DNA from: an uncultured Bacteroidales bacterium
GTDB taxonomy: Bacteria; Bacteroidota; Bacteroidia; Bacteroidales; Paludibacteraceae
Length of the DNA stretch: 24,364 nt
Assembly (NCBI GenBank): GCA_937910305.1
Contig: CALEPS010000099.1
Location: 1 to 24,364, forward strand
Direction of reading: 5' to 3'
This document shows positions 7,784 through 16,222 of this stretch, in pieces. The notes beneath the pieces are model-generated. The model saw only the letters and a program-made list of their open reading frames with translations. It did not search any database and was not told where the DNA came from. The position numbers and the translations under genes are program-made. Numbering within the stretch: position 1 is the first letter of the stretch; each line of letters begins with the position of its first letter.

Positions 7784-8800
7784 ATGAAAAAAAGCATTCT
7801 TATAGCACTCTTAGCGCTGTTTCTAATGAGTTGCGGCAGCAACAACGAAAGGTTATTAACCTCTGCAACGGGAAGTATTTATGAATGTCTGGTAGTCAGT
7901 TCTCCTGCGGTAAAAGAACCCGTATGCTCCACTATGGCTGGTGACATGTACGGGCTACCGCAGATGGAAGCCTATTTTACAGTGTCACACGTCTCTCCTG
8001 CGCAATTCGACGATTTTCTCAAATCAACCCGTAATATACTTATCATTGACATAGATGAGCATAAATATACGCAGGTAAAAACAACCCATTCGCGCGACTC
8101 ATGGTCAAAACCGCAGGCCATTGTCCGGATTCAGGCTCCGAGTAATGAGATTTTCGAAGAATACTGGAGCACGCACGGCGAGGTAATACGCGACTGGTTC
8201 GTTCGGGAGGAACTGGCTAGGCAAATCCGTTTCTATCGCGCTAATACAAACAAGGGAGCAAGAGAGATTCTAAACAAACAGGGATACGATCTTCTTATTC
8301 CCGAAGACTACATGCTGATAATGGATACTACGCTATGCCTAAATGACCAAATGGTAAATGTCCTGTGGTGCTGCAACAACAAGGGCCCTATGCGGAAAGA
8401 TGTCTTTGTATATAGTTATCCTTATACGTCGCAAGAGCAATTCTCCAACGAAGCAATCATTCAGATGCGCGATAATATAATGGGGAAACTTGTATCCGCG
8501 CAAGTGGAAGGAAGCCATATGGGCACGGAATTCAAGCATTTCCCGCCGGTTAGTCGATATGTGCCTGCTTTGCGAGATAGCATTGGCGGTTTCTATGCGG
8601 TAGAAACACGCGGATTATGGAAGATTTACGATGGCGAAGCAATGGGAGGACCTTTCGTGAGCCTCACAAGGCTTGATCAAGTGAACGGGCGCGTTGTTAC
8701 GGCAGAGGGATTTTTATTTGCTGCAGGCCAGAAGAAACGCAACGCGATGCGACAGATTGAAGCTATTCTCTATACGCTGAGAATGCCGAACGAACGGTGA
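7784..8800 (+). CDS. DUF4837-family lipoprotein
   Basis: Membrane-anchored lipoprotein of unknown function, 338 residues from the ATG at 7784. The N-terminus MKKSILIALLALFLMSCGS is a lipoprotein signal with lipobox LMSC and acylated C17. The body matches, from memory, the Bacteroidota family DUF4837: MYGLPQMEAYFTVSHVSP near the start, then W and R rich segments (RDWFVREELARQIRFYRAN), then VETRGLWKIY and a late GGPFVSLTRLD. It is probably outer-membrane or periplasmic. An upstream in-frame TTG would add eight residues but lies in the promoter. The last codons and the TGA stop fall in a heptamer repeat array (GAA CGG TGA), so the C-terminal residues and stop are supplied by the repeat. No biochemical role is known to me. 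Confidence 0.85.
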   Translation: MKKSILIALLALFLMSCGSNNERLLTSATGSIYECLVVSSPAVKEPVCSTMAGDMYGLPQMEAYFTVSHVSPAQFDDFLKSTRNILIIDIDEHKYTQVKTTHSRDSWSKPQAIVRIQAPSNEIFEEYWSTHGEVIRDWFVREELARQIRFYRANTNKGAREILNKQGYDLLIPEDYMLIMDTTLCLNDQMVNVLWCCNNKGPMRKDVFVYSYPYTSQEQFSNEAIIQMRDNIMGKLVSAQVEGSHMGTEFKHFPPVSRYVPALRDSIGGFYAVETRGLWKIYDGEAMGGPFVSLTRLDQVNGRVVTAEGFLFAAGQKKRNAMRQIEAILYTLRMPNER

Positions 8801-8812
8801 AAGGTGAACGGT
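8792..8812. repeat. Heptamer tandem array GAACGGT x3 at two convergent gene ends
   Basis: Three 7-base units, GAACGGT, GAAAGGT and GAACGGT, in direct tandem. The array contains the TGA stop of the DUF4837 gene (8798-8800), and its last base is the first base of the PnuC stop triplet (8812-8814, read on the minus strand). It is effectively the whole intergenic sequence. See the other heptamer arrays in the window. Confidence 0.85.
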
Positions 8813-9486
8813 CATTGTTCCAAAGCCTTCCACCGGCGGAGCCCATAGAGACAGTTAGCGCACCAGAAAGCATACTGAGCCGCCATGCAATAGTCTCCTG
8901 CCCGCAGCCATAACACCACGCTCAGACTATCTACTGCCAGCCATATATACCAATGATTGCGGTAAACGAGGATCATCAGTACCTGCGCCACAAGCGCGGG
9001 TACTGTTGTAAATGCATCCAGATAAGGCTGCGTGTCGTCGGTCCATCGAGCCAAACCTATTCCTGCCAACCAGGAAAAGAGAACCGTCGCGACCGCGAGA
9101 AACATTATGGCCCGCAGAGACAGATTTCGCGGAGAAACCAGGTGCTTGCTTTCGGAACCGTCAGCTGCCCCCTTGAGCCTGCGTCTCCATACATAAACGC
9201 CATAAATCATGGTGATGAAATAATAGCCGTTGATCGCTATCTCACCATAGAAACGCTGGGCAACGCAGAGGTAAGTATAGGTTAACACCTGAGCAAAACC
9301 GAATACAAATGTAAGTATATTCCCTTGCGCAGTCAGGCAAACGGAACAGATTCCTAAACAACCGGACACCAGACTTATATAGCCGATGTCTACGCCTTGA
9401 AATGTATTCGAAAAATAGAAAGTGACGACTTGGATTAACAAGCCGAGAGCAAGAAAACTATAGTCAAACCATTTGGTGCTTGCCAT
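8812..9486 (-). CDS. pnuC: PnuC-family vitamin transporter
   Basis: Integral inner-membrane transporter of 224 residues with several hydrophobic segments. PnuC proteins carry nicotinamide riboside or related vitamins by facilitated diffusion, often coupled to later phosphorylation. The C-terminal part, HWYIWLAVDSLSVVLWL followed by YAFWCANCLYGLRRWK, matches the conserved last segments of the family, including the W-rich motif and the terminal RRW. In Bacteroidota some relatives (PnuT) move thiamine and sit beside thiN; no thiamine gene or TPP riboswitch is visible here, so the substrate is open. The start codon directly follows the stop of the Ig-like lipoprotein gene with no gap, so they are co-transcribed. 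It is the last gene of the long minus-strand run. Confidence 0.88.
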   Translation of the reverse strand: MASTKWFDYSFLALGLLIQVVTFYFSNTFQGVDIGYISLVSGCLGICSVCLTAQGNILTFVFGFAQVLTYTYLCVAQRFYGEIAINGYYFITMIYGVYVWRRRLKGAADGSESKHLVSPRNLSLRAIMFLAVATVLFSWLAGIGLARWTDDTQPYLDAFTTVPALVAQVLMILVYRNHWYIWLAVDSLSVVLWLRAGDYCMAAQYAFWCANCLYGLRRWKALEQ

Positions 9487-11253
9487 CTATTTCTTCTTCA
9501 GAATAACTTTGATTAACTCGGACGGTTTGGCTGACATCGGCTCTGTCGAGGTATAATCCCATTCTTCTTCGAAATCCCAATTGGATTTGGTCTGCACCTT
9601 CCCCGGGAAATAAATAATCGGTTCTGGTTGTCTTCTGCTGGACCACTCGCCTGTTGTCCATTGCCCGTCGCCGTTTTCATCTATATACATGCGGAGATAA
9701 TACGTGTCGGGCTTGAGGTGTTCGAAAAATGCGCCCTCTTCTGTAGCAGGAAGTTCGCGCAAAACCTGATCCTTGTTATTGAGTACTTGGATTCGGGCAT
9801 TGGAAACGAATGGCAACAGTTTGACTCGGAGCGTTGAATAATCCTCCGGAGTTTTAACCAGAAGACCATAAGTCCCCTTGATATGCGTAGTGCCATACAC
9901 ATCGTGCAGCGCTCCGCTGTCAAGGAGAAGTTCATAGTTCATACCGGGCTGTAGGTCTGCTAAGAAAACGAGTTCTTGGGTCAGACTATCGTGCGATGCA
10001 AGCGTGAATGGGACAGGTTTTAGCAACGTATCTTCGCGCAAAAAAAGATGAATGGAATCAAGTGCGATATGGGATAAAGGTGTCGCGGAAAATATTTGCA
10101 ACGTATCATATATCTCAAAATCCTTACGGGCATTGGATCGTAAATCCAATCGCCGGTTTCGATTAATACGGGCCTGCTGTTCAATGGCTCTCGCCGAAAG
10201 CCGCGGGGCACGCCAGAATGCACGGATTGTATCCGTATACCATTCCAGATTGAAAACGCTATCCGTGCGGCGATAACGGGCCTCGAAGAAAAGCGAATCA
10301 CAGCGGATTGCGGCACTGTCCGTGAACCATAGAGTAACCGTGTCAAGACGCGGGCTATACTTTGTGTAGATATACGGCGAAGGATCCTTCCACGCAGAGT
10401 CGGATACTGTAGAATCAATCTCCGATGGACGCAACACACGCCAAACAAGCGCGCTATCCGGCGGAGCTGAGAACAAGAAGGTTACACGGTGCCGTTCATC
10501 GCGTGAACTCTTCTGGAGATAGAGTTTCTGTTGCTTCTCTTTAAAAAGGAAGAGGTTTGATATCTGGTCGCTGTCTGCTGGTATAGTCAATGGCTCCGGA
10601 GCAAAAGCCAGTGATTCACCCGGAGTAAGACGATAGTCGCGGCCGAAATCATCTACCGCATACAACCTGTATTTACCGGGATGAATATTGCCTATCCTGA
10701 AATAACCTGCCGAATCAGTCTTTGCTATTCGTAAAAACGGATGGCTGGTGAACGCTGTATCGGAAAGATCACGATGAATACCTACCAAAATCCCTTGCAT
10801 GGGGTTCAAACTCTCTGCATCATATACCCTACCCCTGTATTCAAGCGTGTCTATTTCTTCTCCCGTTGAGAAATAGAAAGAATAACCATGGAGCGGTACA
10901 CGCTCACGGAAGTCACATACAGCATCGCCGAAATCCAAAGTATAGGTTGTGCTATCATGAAGCGAATCAACAAAATTGATGATCATTCGCTTGCCTCTCG
11001 CCCTCACGTCAGGCGGATTCTGCTGGGGCGGAGACATTAAAAGGTTAGAGGCTACGTTGTTGAGTTGGATATATTCATCAAAAGTGACCTCTATGCGGTT
11101 TCCTTTAAAATTCAGCGCACCCATTTCGGGAACGGCCTTGAGCGGACGGGGAGGGATAGAATCTTTCGGACCGCCTTGAGGACCAATGCCGCGGTTAGCA
11201 CAACTCGCCATAACGAGTGCCAGGAGTATTATATTACAGACTTTTAATCTCAT
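9487..11253 (-). CDS. Ig-like (Big_5/SbsA-type) domain lipoprotein
   Basis: Secreted lipoprotein of 588 residues. The signal MRLKVCNIILLALVMASC has a lipobox with acylated C18. The next part, GPQGGPKDSIPPRPLKAVP with IEVTFDEYIQLNN and TYTLDFGDAVCDF, is the Big_5 (SbsA Ig-like) domain of a common Bacteroidota envelope family. Residues about 125-190 (GRVYDAESLNPMQGILVGIH with FRIGNIHPGKYRLYAVDDF) look like a carboxypeptidase-regulatory-like beta sandwich. The remainder is beta-rich and ends with a segment holding DENGDGQWTTGEW, similar to calcium-binding turns. The start overlaps the deacetylase gene by 20 bases. Its role is unknown; the context suggests cell-envelope function. Confidence 0.85.
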   Translation of the reverse strand: MRLKVCNIILLALVMASCANRGIGPQGGPKDSIPPRPLKAVPEMGALNFKGNRIEVTFDEYIQLNNVASNLLMSPPQQNPPDVRARGKRMIINFVDSLHDSTTYTLDFGDAVCDFRERVPLHGYSFYFSTGEEIDTLEYRGRVYDAESLNPMQGILVGIHRDLSDTAFTSHPFLRIAKTDSAGYFRIGNIHPGKYRLYAVDDFGRDYRLTPGESLAFAPEPLTIPADSDQISNLFLFKEKQQKLYLQKSSRDERHRVTFLFSAPPDSALVWRVLRPSEIDSTVSDSAWKDPSPYIYTKYSPRLDTVTLWFTDSAAIRCDSLFFEARYRRTDSVFNLEWYTDTIRAFWRAPRLSARAIEQQARINRNRRLDLRSNARKDFEIYDTLQIFSATPLSHIALDSIHLFLREDTLLKPVPFTLASHDSLTQELVFLADLQPGMNYELLLDSGALHDVYGTTHIKGTYGLLVKTPEDYSTLRVKLLPFVSNARIQVLNNKDQVLRELPATEEGAFFEHLKPDTYYLRMYIDENGDGQWTTGEWSSRRQPEPIIYFPGKVQTKSNWDFEEEWDYTSTEPMSAKPSELIKVILKKK

Positions 11254-11863
11254 ATCCTTTTGACTGCAAAAATTCTATCGCTTGCGGCAAGACGGCTAAC
11301 ATCCGTTCGTTGGATTTAAGCGAATCGTGAAAATTGATAATACTCCCCGGTCTGACCTCCTGCTTGATCTGGGTCAACATCCGCTCAGGCGAAACATGTC
11401 TGTCATAGTCACGTGTAAGAATATCCCAATAGATAAGGCGGTATCCTTGCTTGGCTAATGCTCTTCTCTGCCACAGCCATGCCTTGCCGTATGGAGGACG
11501 AAAAAGATTTAGAGCCTGAGTGGGGCATCCGTTCGGCATATGTCCCTCTATTGTCTCTTGGCATTTCGTTATATTGGCCAGATATTCCGATTGGGAGCGG
11601 CTCCAACCCTTCAAATGATTATAGGTGTGGTTGCCGATACTATGACCGGCTTTTACAACCTGTTCAAACACCTCTGGATGTTTATCAACATTCTCGCCTA
11701 CCATAAAGAAGGTAGCTTTCACTCCGTAATGATTCAGTATTTCCAGCACTTTGGGTGTCACCTCCGGAATAGGACCGTCATCGAATGTCAGATACACCGC
11801 CTCCCCCGTATGGAACAAACCATACGGGAAGAGACGTTGCCATATATCACGGAATTTTACCAC
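11234..11863 (-). CDS. Polysaccharide deacetylase (NodB domain, CE4)
   Basis: Metal-dependent deacetylase of 209 residues acting on N- or O-acetyl groups of a glycan such as peptidoglycan or an exopolysaccharide. All five CE4 motifs are present: TFDDGP (26-31, D28 base and D29 metal), HTYNH (H79, H83 metal), RPPYG (122-126), the segment WDILTRDYD (146-154), and INFHDS (H179). There is no clear signal peptide: the N-terminus MVKFRDIWQRLFPYGLF is only weakly hydrophobic, so localisation is uncertain. A GTG start at 11863 overlaps the ROK gene stop by 7 bases, which fits translational coupling. It is close to single-domain length. Confidence 0.92.
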   Translation of the reverse strand: MVKFRDIWQRLFPYGLFHTGEAVYLTFDDGPIPEVTPKVLEILNHYGVKATFFMVGENVDKHPEVFEQVVKAGHSIGNHTYNHLKGWSRSQSEYLANITKCQETIEGHMPNGCPTQALNLFRPPYGKAWLWQRRALAKQGYRLIYWDILTRDYDRHVSPERMLTQIKQEVRPGSIINFHDSLKSNERMLAVLPQAIEFLQSKGYEIKSL

Positions 11864-12813
11864 GCAAGAGAGGAAGCACCGAGAATAGCCGCATCGCTAT
11901 CTTTGAGCACAGAGATAGACACCGGTATCTTGCCTTTCCATATTGGCATCAGGTTTTCGTCAAGCGCTTCACGGATAGGATCCATGATCCAATGACCGGA
12001 CTTAGTCAAACCACCGAAGAGAATGATTGCTTCAGGAGAAGAGAAATGAACGAAATCCGCCAGTTTCTGTCCTAACAAATGACCGGTATAATCGAAAATC
12101 TCTTTGGCTACCAGATCGCCCTTCTCTGCCGCATCAAACACATCCTTGGAGGTGATATGATCTATGTCGGCCACTTGGCGCAGCAGTGTCGGTTGGGTCG
12201 TTGAAGTGACGATCTCTTTCGCTGTGCGTGCAACGCCGGTAGCCGAAGCATATGCCTCGATACAGCCTTTCTGACCGCAGCCGCAGAGACGTCCGTTGCC
12301 GGAATGATCAACCTTGCAGTGACCCAGTTCTCCCGCATAACCGTCATGCCCGTAGAGCAATTTTCCGTCAATCACGATACCCGATCCCACGCCGGTACCA
12401 AGGGTGATGACAATAAAATTCTTCATCCCGCGGGCTGAACCATAAATCATCTCTCCTTGCGCAGCTGCATTGGCGTCGTTGGTGATTGTACATTTGACAC
12501 CCATGCGCTCGCTGATCAACTTAGCCAGAGGCACTACGCCTTTCCATGGCAGGTTCGGAGCTTGTTCTATGCAGCCCGAATAGAAATTGGCATTCGGAGC
12601 ACCGCAACCTACTCCTACGATATCACTCATCGTCAGTCCTTCGTCCTCCACCAGTCTTTTCATTCCCTCGCAGAGCACGTCGCAGTACTCGTCTATATTC
12701 GGATACTGAGGAGTCGGAATAGAGTTCCAACGGAGAACTTTACCTTCATCGCTTACCAAACCAAACTTGGTGCCTGTGCCGCCCAAGTCAATACCTAAAG
12801 CATACTTTTTCAT
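11857..12813 (-). CDS. ROK-family glucokinase
   Basis: Cytoplasmic sugar kinase of 318 residues, probably using ATP to make glucose 6-phosphate. The N-terminal phosphate loop is LGIDLGGTGTKFGLV (6-20). The catalytic base lies in TNDANAAAQGE (D113), and GELGH (E162, H165) gives a sugar and zinc contact. The ROK zinc signature C-G-C-G-Q-K-G-C is at 177-184, followed by IEAYAS. No DNA-binding domain is present, so it is a kinase and not a ROK repressor. The gene begins two bases after the MFS stop (TAA CC ATG), so the kinase and transporter form a transport-and-phosphorylate pair. Other hexoses such as N-acetylmannosamine remain possible. Confidence 0.9.
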   Translation of the reverse strand: MKKYALGIDLGGTGTKFGLVSDEGKVLRWNSIPTPQYPNIDEYCDVLCEGMKRLVEDEGLTMSDIVGVGCGAPNANFYSGCIEQAPNLPWKGVVPLAKLISERMGVKCTITNDANAAAQGEMIYGSARGMKNFIVITLGTGVGSGIVIDGKLLYGHDGYAGELGHCKVDHSGNGRLCGCGQKGCIEAYASATGVARTAKEIVTSTTQPTLLRQVADIDHITSKDVFDAAEKGDLVAKEIFDYTGHLLGQKLADFVHFSSPEAIILFGGLTKSGHWIMDPIREALDENLMPIWKGKIPVSISVLKDSDAAILGASSLAW

Positions 12814-12815
12814 GG

Positions 12816-14072
12816 TTAATCAATTTTTATATCTTTGTTTACATTTTTGCTTCCCCAGATAGCGTACCATAGGATGAACGCTACGCCGATGACGGGCACA
12901 ATATAACTGAGCAGGCAATTATGCGCTGCTATCATACTTTGGATATACGGCACAATACCGCCGCCGACTACCATCATCATAAAGATTCCGGATGCCTTCG
13001 CAGTGTATTTACCCAAACCTTCAGTCGCCATATTGAAGATAGAAGTCCACATGACGGAGGTGCAAAGACCGCAAAGAACGAGCAGTGTTGAAGCCAACGG
13101 CACATCGATCACTTGACCTTGGATGATCGTCTTTGCCATGATGCTGTCGCCGATCAGCATGGCTGCTACCATTAACGCGATTGCTACGGAAGCGACACAC
13201 ATGACCATCGTACGGCTGCTGACTTTACCACCGATAGCTGAACCGATAAAACGGCCAATCAGCATCAAGATCCAGTACCGACCGGCTATGAAACCCGCTG
13301 CTGCAAATCCTACCTTCGGCGTCAGATACGAGATAAGCGTAGCCGGTATGCCCACCTCTACTCCTACATAGAAGAAGATGGCTATCACACCCAGCGTCAA
13401 ATGACGGAATGCCCAAGGGCTGCGCTCGTAGGTAACTTGCTGGCCTGCGCCTGCCGGCTCTGCTATCGGAGTGATGCGGATGATAAAATAGATTAGGGCA
13501 AAGACAGCCATCGCGATATACAGTACGATGTTCACGTCGTCTATTTGCTTTCCGGCCAGACTCTGACCAACGATCGCACCTACCAGCATCGGTGTCAAAG
13601 CGCCGGAGAGCGAATTGAGCGTACCGCCTACCATGTTCAACTGGTTTCCGCGGTTGCCTCCGCCTCCCAGCAGGTTCAACATCGGGTTCACCACCGTGTT
13701 CAGCATACAAACGCAGAAACCGCCGAAAAGCGCTCCGACAAGGTACACAGCGAAACTATCCAGCACGCCGCTCATCCATTGAAAACCGATGCCGATAAAG
13801 CCAAGAGAAATAGCCGCCAAAGCAGTGCTCTTGTATCCGCGTTTCGCCAAAATGTTTCCTGCCGGAATACCCATAATCAGATACGCCAGGAAATTGAACA
13901 GGTTGCCTAACATACCCATGCGTTCAGCCTGAGCCGGGTCTTCGAATGATGCGCCCCAGATCTTACCTACAGGAGCTGCCAGATTGGTGACAAAAGAGAT
14001 CATTGCGTAGAGGAACATCATTGCAACAATCGTAACAATTGTCAGCGACTTGTTTTGTTGTTTTGTTTCCAT
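12816..14072 (-). CDS. MFS sugar transporter (FucP/GlcP-like)
   Basis: Inner-membrane permease of 418 residues with about 12 hydrophobic segments, probably a proton- or sodium-coupled sugar importer. The N-terminus is short and polar (METKQQNKS), then the first membrane segment. The cytoplasmic loop GNILAKRGYKS is the MFS A-like loop. The block NTVVNPMLNLLGGGGNRGNQLN followed by GTLNSLSGALTPMLVG is like the NPYV-N motif of the fucose/glucose:H+ symporter (FHS) family. It is paired with the glucokinase two bases downstream, which supports glucose or a related hexose as substrate. It starts 35 bases after the DPP IV-type peptidase stop; no consensus promoter is seen in that gap. Confidence 0.87.
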   Translation of the reverse strand: METKQQNKSLTIVTIVAMMFLYAMISFVTNLAAPVGKIWGASFEDPAQAERMGMLGNLFNFLAYLIMGIPAGNILAKRGYKSTALAAISLGFIGIGFQWMSGVLDSFAVYLVGALFGGFCVCMLNTVVNPMLNLLGGGGNRGNQLNMVGGTLNSLSGALTPMLVGAIVGQSLAGKQIDDVNIVLYIAMAVFALIYFIIRITPIAEPAGAGQQVTYERSPWAFRHLTLGVIAIFFYVGVEVGIPATLISYLTPKVGFAAAGFIAGRYWILMLIGRFIGSAIGGKVSSRTMVMCVASVAIALMVAAMLIGDSIMAKTIIQGQVIDVPLASTLLVLCGLCTSVMWTSIFNMATEGLGKYTAKASGIFMMMVVGGGIVPYIQSMIAAHNCLLSYIVPVIGVAFILWYAIWGSKNVNKDIKID

Positions 14073-14107
14073 AATATTAAACTTGAAATTTGTTGTTATA
14101 AATATTG

Positions 14108-16222
14108 TTAATGAAATTCTTTCTTCAGGAAATGCAGTACCCGTTCGTGCATGTGCTTGGCGTTGTTTCCTTTGCGCAGATGATGGTTATCATCGGGATA
14201 GAGCTGCATCTCAAACTGCTTGTCTGCTCTCACGAGCGCATCGATATACTGCATCGTGTGCTGCACGTGTACGTTGTCATCACCCGTTCCGTGTATAATG
14301 AGCACATCGCCGCTCAAATCCTTCACATGATTCATCAGCGAAGCCTCTTCATACCCGCGCGGATTGACCTGCGGACGCCGCATATAACGCTCCGTATAGG
14401 CACTGTCGTATAATTTCCAGTCCGTCACAGGCGCAATCGCCACACCCGCTTTGAACGGATGACCTTTGGTACTCATGGTCATCAGTGTCTCATAGCCGCC
14501 GTAACTCCATCCGAGGATCGCCATTCTGTCTGCGTCAATATCTTCACGACCGCCGATATAATTAGCCGCGGCAATCAAATCCTCTGCCTCTTTGATGCCC
14601 AGATTCATGTAAGTCTCGTTCCGCCATGCGCGTCCTCGGCAATCGCCGCCGCGGCTGTCAACGATCAGCACGGCATATCCTTCTTCCACCAAAGCGTATT
14701 CGAACCGCTTGCGCCATCTGTTGAGCACACGCTGGCTCGCTGGACCGCTATAATGCATGACCACCAACGGCTTTGGTCCTTGGTCCTTGGTCACTTTGTC
14801 GCTTATCAGCAGCATCGCCTCCAACTCCTGCCCTTGCCCATTAGGAATACGCAGCAGTTCCGGCTCTGGCAAACCGTTTGCCTTCCATGCCTCCGCCAGC
14901 GAGTCGTTGTCAAGCACAACCTCTATGCTTTCGACTTTTGACTTTCGACTTTCTATTTTATACAGCGTATATCTGTTCGGAGTATCGAAACTCTGGTAGC
15001 AATCGATCATCCGCTTCAAATCAGCGGAGAACCGCGCACTGTGTGTTCCTTCGCCATCGGACAACTGAATAGGGCTTTCTGCTTTCGACTTTCGACTTTC
15101 GACTGATACAGCATAAATATGCCGCGTGCTCGGTGTCGGAGCCGCTTGGTAATACAGCACTTGCGCGGCCTCGTCCACAGCGTACAGAGCGGTGACATCT
15201 GTCTCGCCGGTCGTCAGCATCTTCTGTTCTGTTCCCTGCGCGTTATATAGGTACGCGCGACGCCAGCCGTCTTTCTCGCTCAGCACAACGAACCGCCCGT
15301 CGCTGAGCCATTGCCATTCGTCGAACAGGCTGTAGTCCACATAATACTGTTTGCTTTCTTCTTTGTATAGCAGGTGGGAGACGGTTGATTTGGCATTGCA
15401 GGAGAACACCTCCATCTTCGTCTGGTCTCTGTTCACACGCAGCACGATCAGCTCGCCGCTCGCCGTCCAACGTAACCGTGGGAAATAGAAATCTGACGGC
15501 TGGTGGCTGGCTGCAGAAAACGGTATCGCCACAATCCCTTTGGTTGCTACGTCATAGACGCAGACAGACGATTTGGCATTGCTGCAACCCGCTTTCGGAT
15601 ACCGCAGACTCTCTTTGCCCGGGTACTGGGGATAATCAGTCTGTACTCTGTACTCTGTATTCTGTATTCCCAAATAGGTCTGCCAACTGAACTCCGGCAC
15701 TTCCGTCTCGTCCAGCCGGATAAATGCCAACTGCTTCGAATCCGGACTCCATGCGAAAAGCGCAGTGGTGGCAAACTCTTCTTCATACAGCCAGTCCGCT
15801 ACACCGCTGATAATATCCGTGTCCTCATTTTTGGTGACTGCTACTTCGGTGCCGAAATCGAGTTTATGGATATAGAGATTATTGTCTTTTGCGAAAGCGA
15901 CATACCGGCCGTTGGGACTCATCACAGCATCCCGCACTTTGACGTCCTCGCCTTTGAACATCCCTTCTCCCAGACGTTTGCGCGTATGACGCATCGTATC
16001 TGTGATAAACCAGTCTGCGATCTTCGAATGCCGGAAGATCTGCTCTTCGTTCTCGCTCTCCAAACGATAGCGCGTGCAAACGGTCTCTTCCTTCGTACTT
16101 GGTACTTGGTCACTTCGCACCTTAAGTATGCTGTCCTGCTCCGCTACGGAAAGGGTTTTCGGACTGTATTCACCGTTCAATATGCCGGTCAGTACACCTA
16201 ATATAATTACTAATAATCTCAT
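14108..16222 (-). CDS. S9-family peptidase, DPP IV type
   Basis: Prolyl oligopeptidase-clan serine exopeptidase of 704 residues, likely periplasmic, removing dipeptides with proline or alanine in second position. The N-terminus MRLLVIILGVLTGIL is a signal-like hydrophobic stretch. Residues about 60-450 form the beta-propeller (DPPIV_N), with the substrate-amine glutamates in DWLYEEEF (E147, E148). The C-terminal alpha/beta hydrolase has nucleophile S573 in GWSYGGY, the acid in HGTGDDN (D648 or D649) and H680 in PDDNHH. The triad is complete, so it should be active. Odd: five heptamer arrays run through the coding DNA, encoding residues 35-44, 186-195, 374-383, 423-432 and 475-484, apparently in surface loops. 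The start overlaps the upstream gene's stop by four bases. Confidence 0.93.
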   Translation of the reverse strand: MRLLVIILGVLTGILNGEYSPKTLSVAEQDSILKVRSDQVPSTKEETVCTRYRLESENEEQIFRHSKIADWFITDTMRHTRKRLGEGMFKGEDVKVRDAVMSPNGRYVAFAKDNNLYIHKLDFGTEVAVTKNEDTDIISGVADWLYEEEFATTALFAWSPDSKQLAFIRLDETEVPEFSWQTYLGIQNTEYRVQTDYPQYPGKESLRYPKAGCSNAKSSVCVYDVATKGIVAIPFSAASHQPSDFYFPRLRWTASGELIVLRVNRDQTKMEVFSCNAKSTVSHLLYKEESKQYYVDYSLFDEWQWLSDGRFVVLSEKDGWRRAYLYNAQGTEQKMLTTGETDVTALYAVDEAAQVLYYQAAPTPSTRHIYAVSVESRKSKAESPIQLSDGEGTHSARFSADLKRMIDCYQSFDTPNRYTLYKIESRKSKVESIEVVLDNDSLAEAWKANGLPEPELLRIPNGQGQELEAMLLISDKVTKDQGPKPLVVMHYSGPASQRVLNRWRKRFEYALVEEGYAVLIVDSRGGDCRGRAWRNETYMNLGIKEAEDLIAAANYIGGREDIDADRMAILGWSYGGYETLMTMSTKGHPFKAGVAIAPVTDWKLYDSAYTERYMRRPQVNPRGYEEASLMNHVKDLSGDVLIIHGTGDDNVHVQHTMQYIDALVRADKQFEMQLYPDDNHHLRKGNNAKHMHERVLHFLKKEFH
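14773..14800. repeat. Heptamer array TTGGTCC in the peptidase gene
   Basis: Units TTGGTCC, TTGGTCC, TTGGTCA and CTTTGTC in direct tandem. Read on the minus strand it encodes DKVTKDQGPK (residues 475-484), just before the alpha/beta hydrolase domain. Confidence 0.8.
14928..14955. repeat. Heptamer array CTTTCGA in the peptidase gene (copy 1)
   Basis: Units CTTTCGA, CTTTTGA, CTTTCGA, CTTTCTA. Encodes IESRKSKVES (residues 423-432). Nearly the same heptamer and the same translation phase as the array at 15075-15102. Confidence 0.85.
15075..15102. repeat. Heptamer array CTTTCGA in the peptidase gene (copy 2)
   Basis: Units CTTTCTG, then CTTTCGA three times. Encodes VESRKSKAES (residues 374-383), a near repeat of the peptide at 423-432. 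Confidence 0.85.
15640..15667. repeat. Heptamer array TCTGTAC in the peptidase gene
   Basis: Units TCTGTAC, TCTGTAC, TCTGTAT, TCTGTAT. Encodes IQNTEYRVQT (residues 186-195) within the propeller. Confidence 0.85.
16091..16118. repeat. Heptamer array CTTGGTA in the peptidase gene
   Basis: Units CTTCGTA, CTTGGTA, CTTGGTC, ACTTCGC. Encodes VRSDQVPSTK (residues 35-44) between the signal region and the propeller. The units resemble those in the glmS repeat (CTTGGTA and CTTCGTA versus CCTTGGTA and CCTTCGTA). Confidence 0.8.

Noticed and set aside
9300..9486. TPP riboswitch or thiamine link for the PnuC gene
   Set aside because: The gene directly follows another coding region with no leader, and no thiamine gene is nearby.
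15503..16201. Open frame of 232 codons on the plus strand opposite the DPP IV-type peptidase gene
   Set aside because: Antisense shadow of a gene with an intact triad; the protein has no recognisable features.
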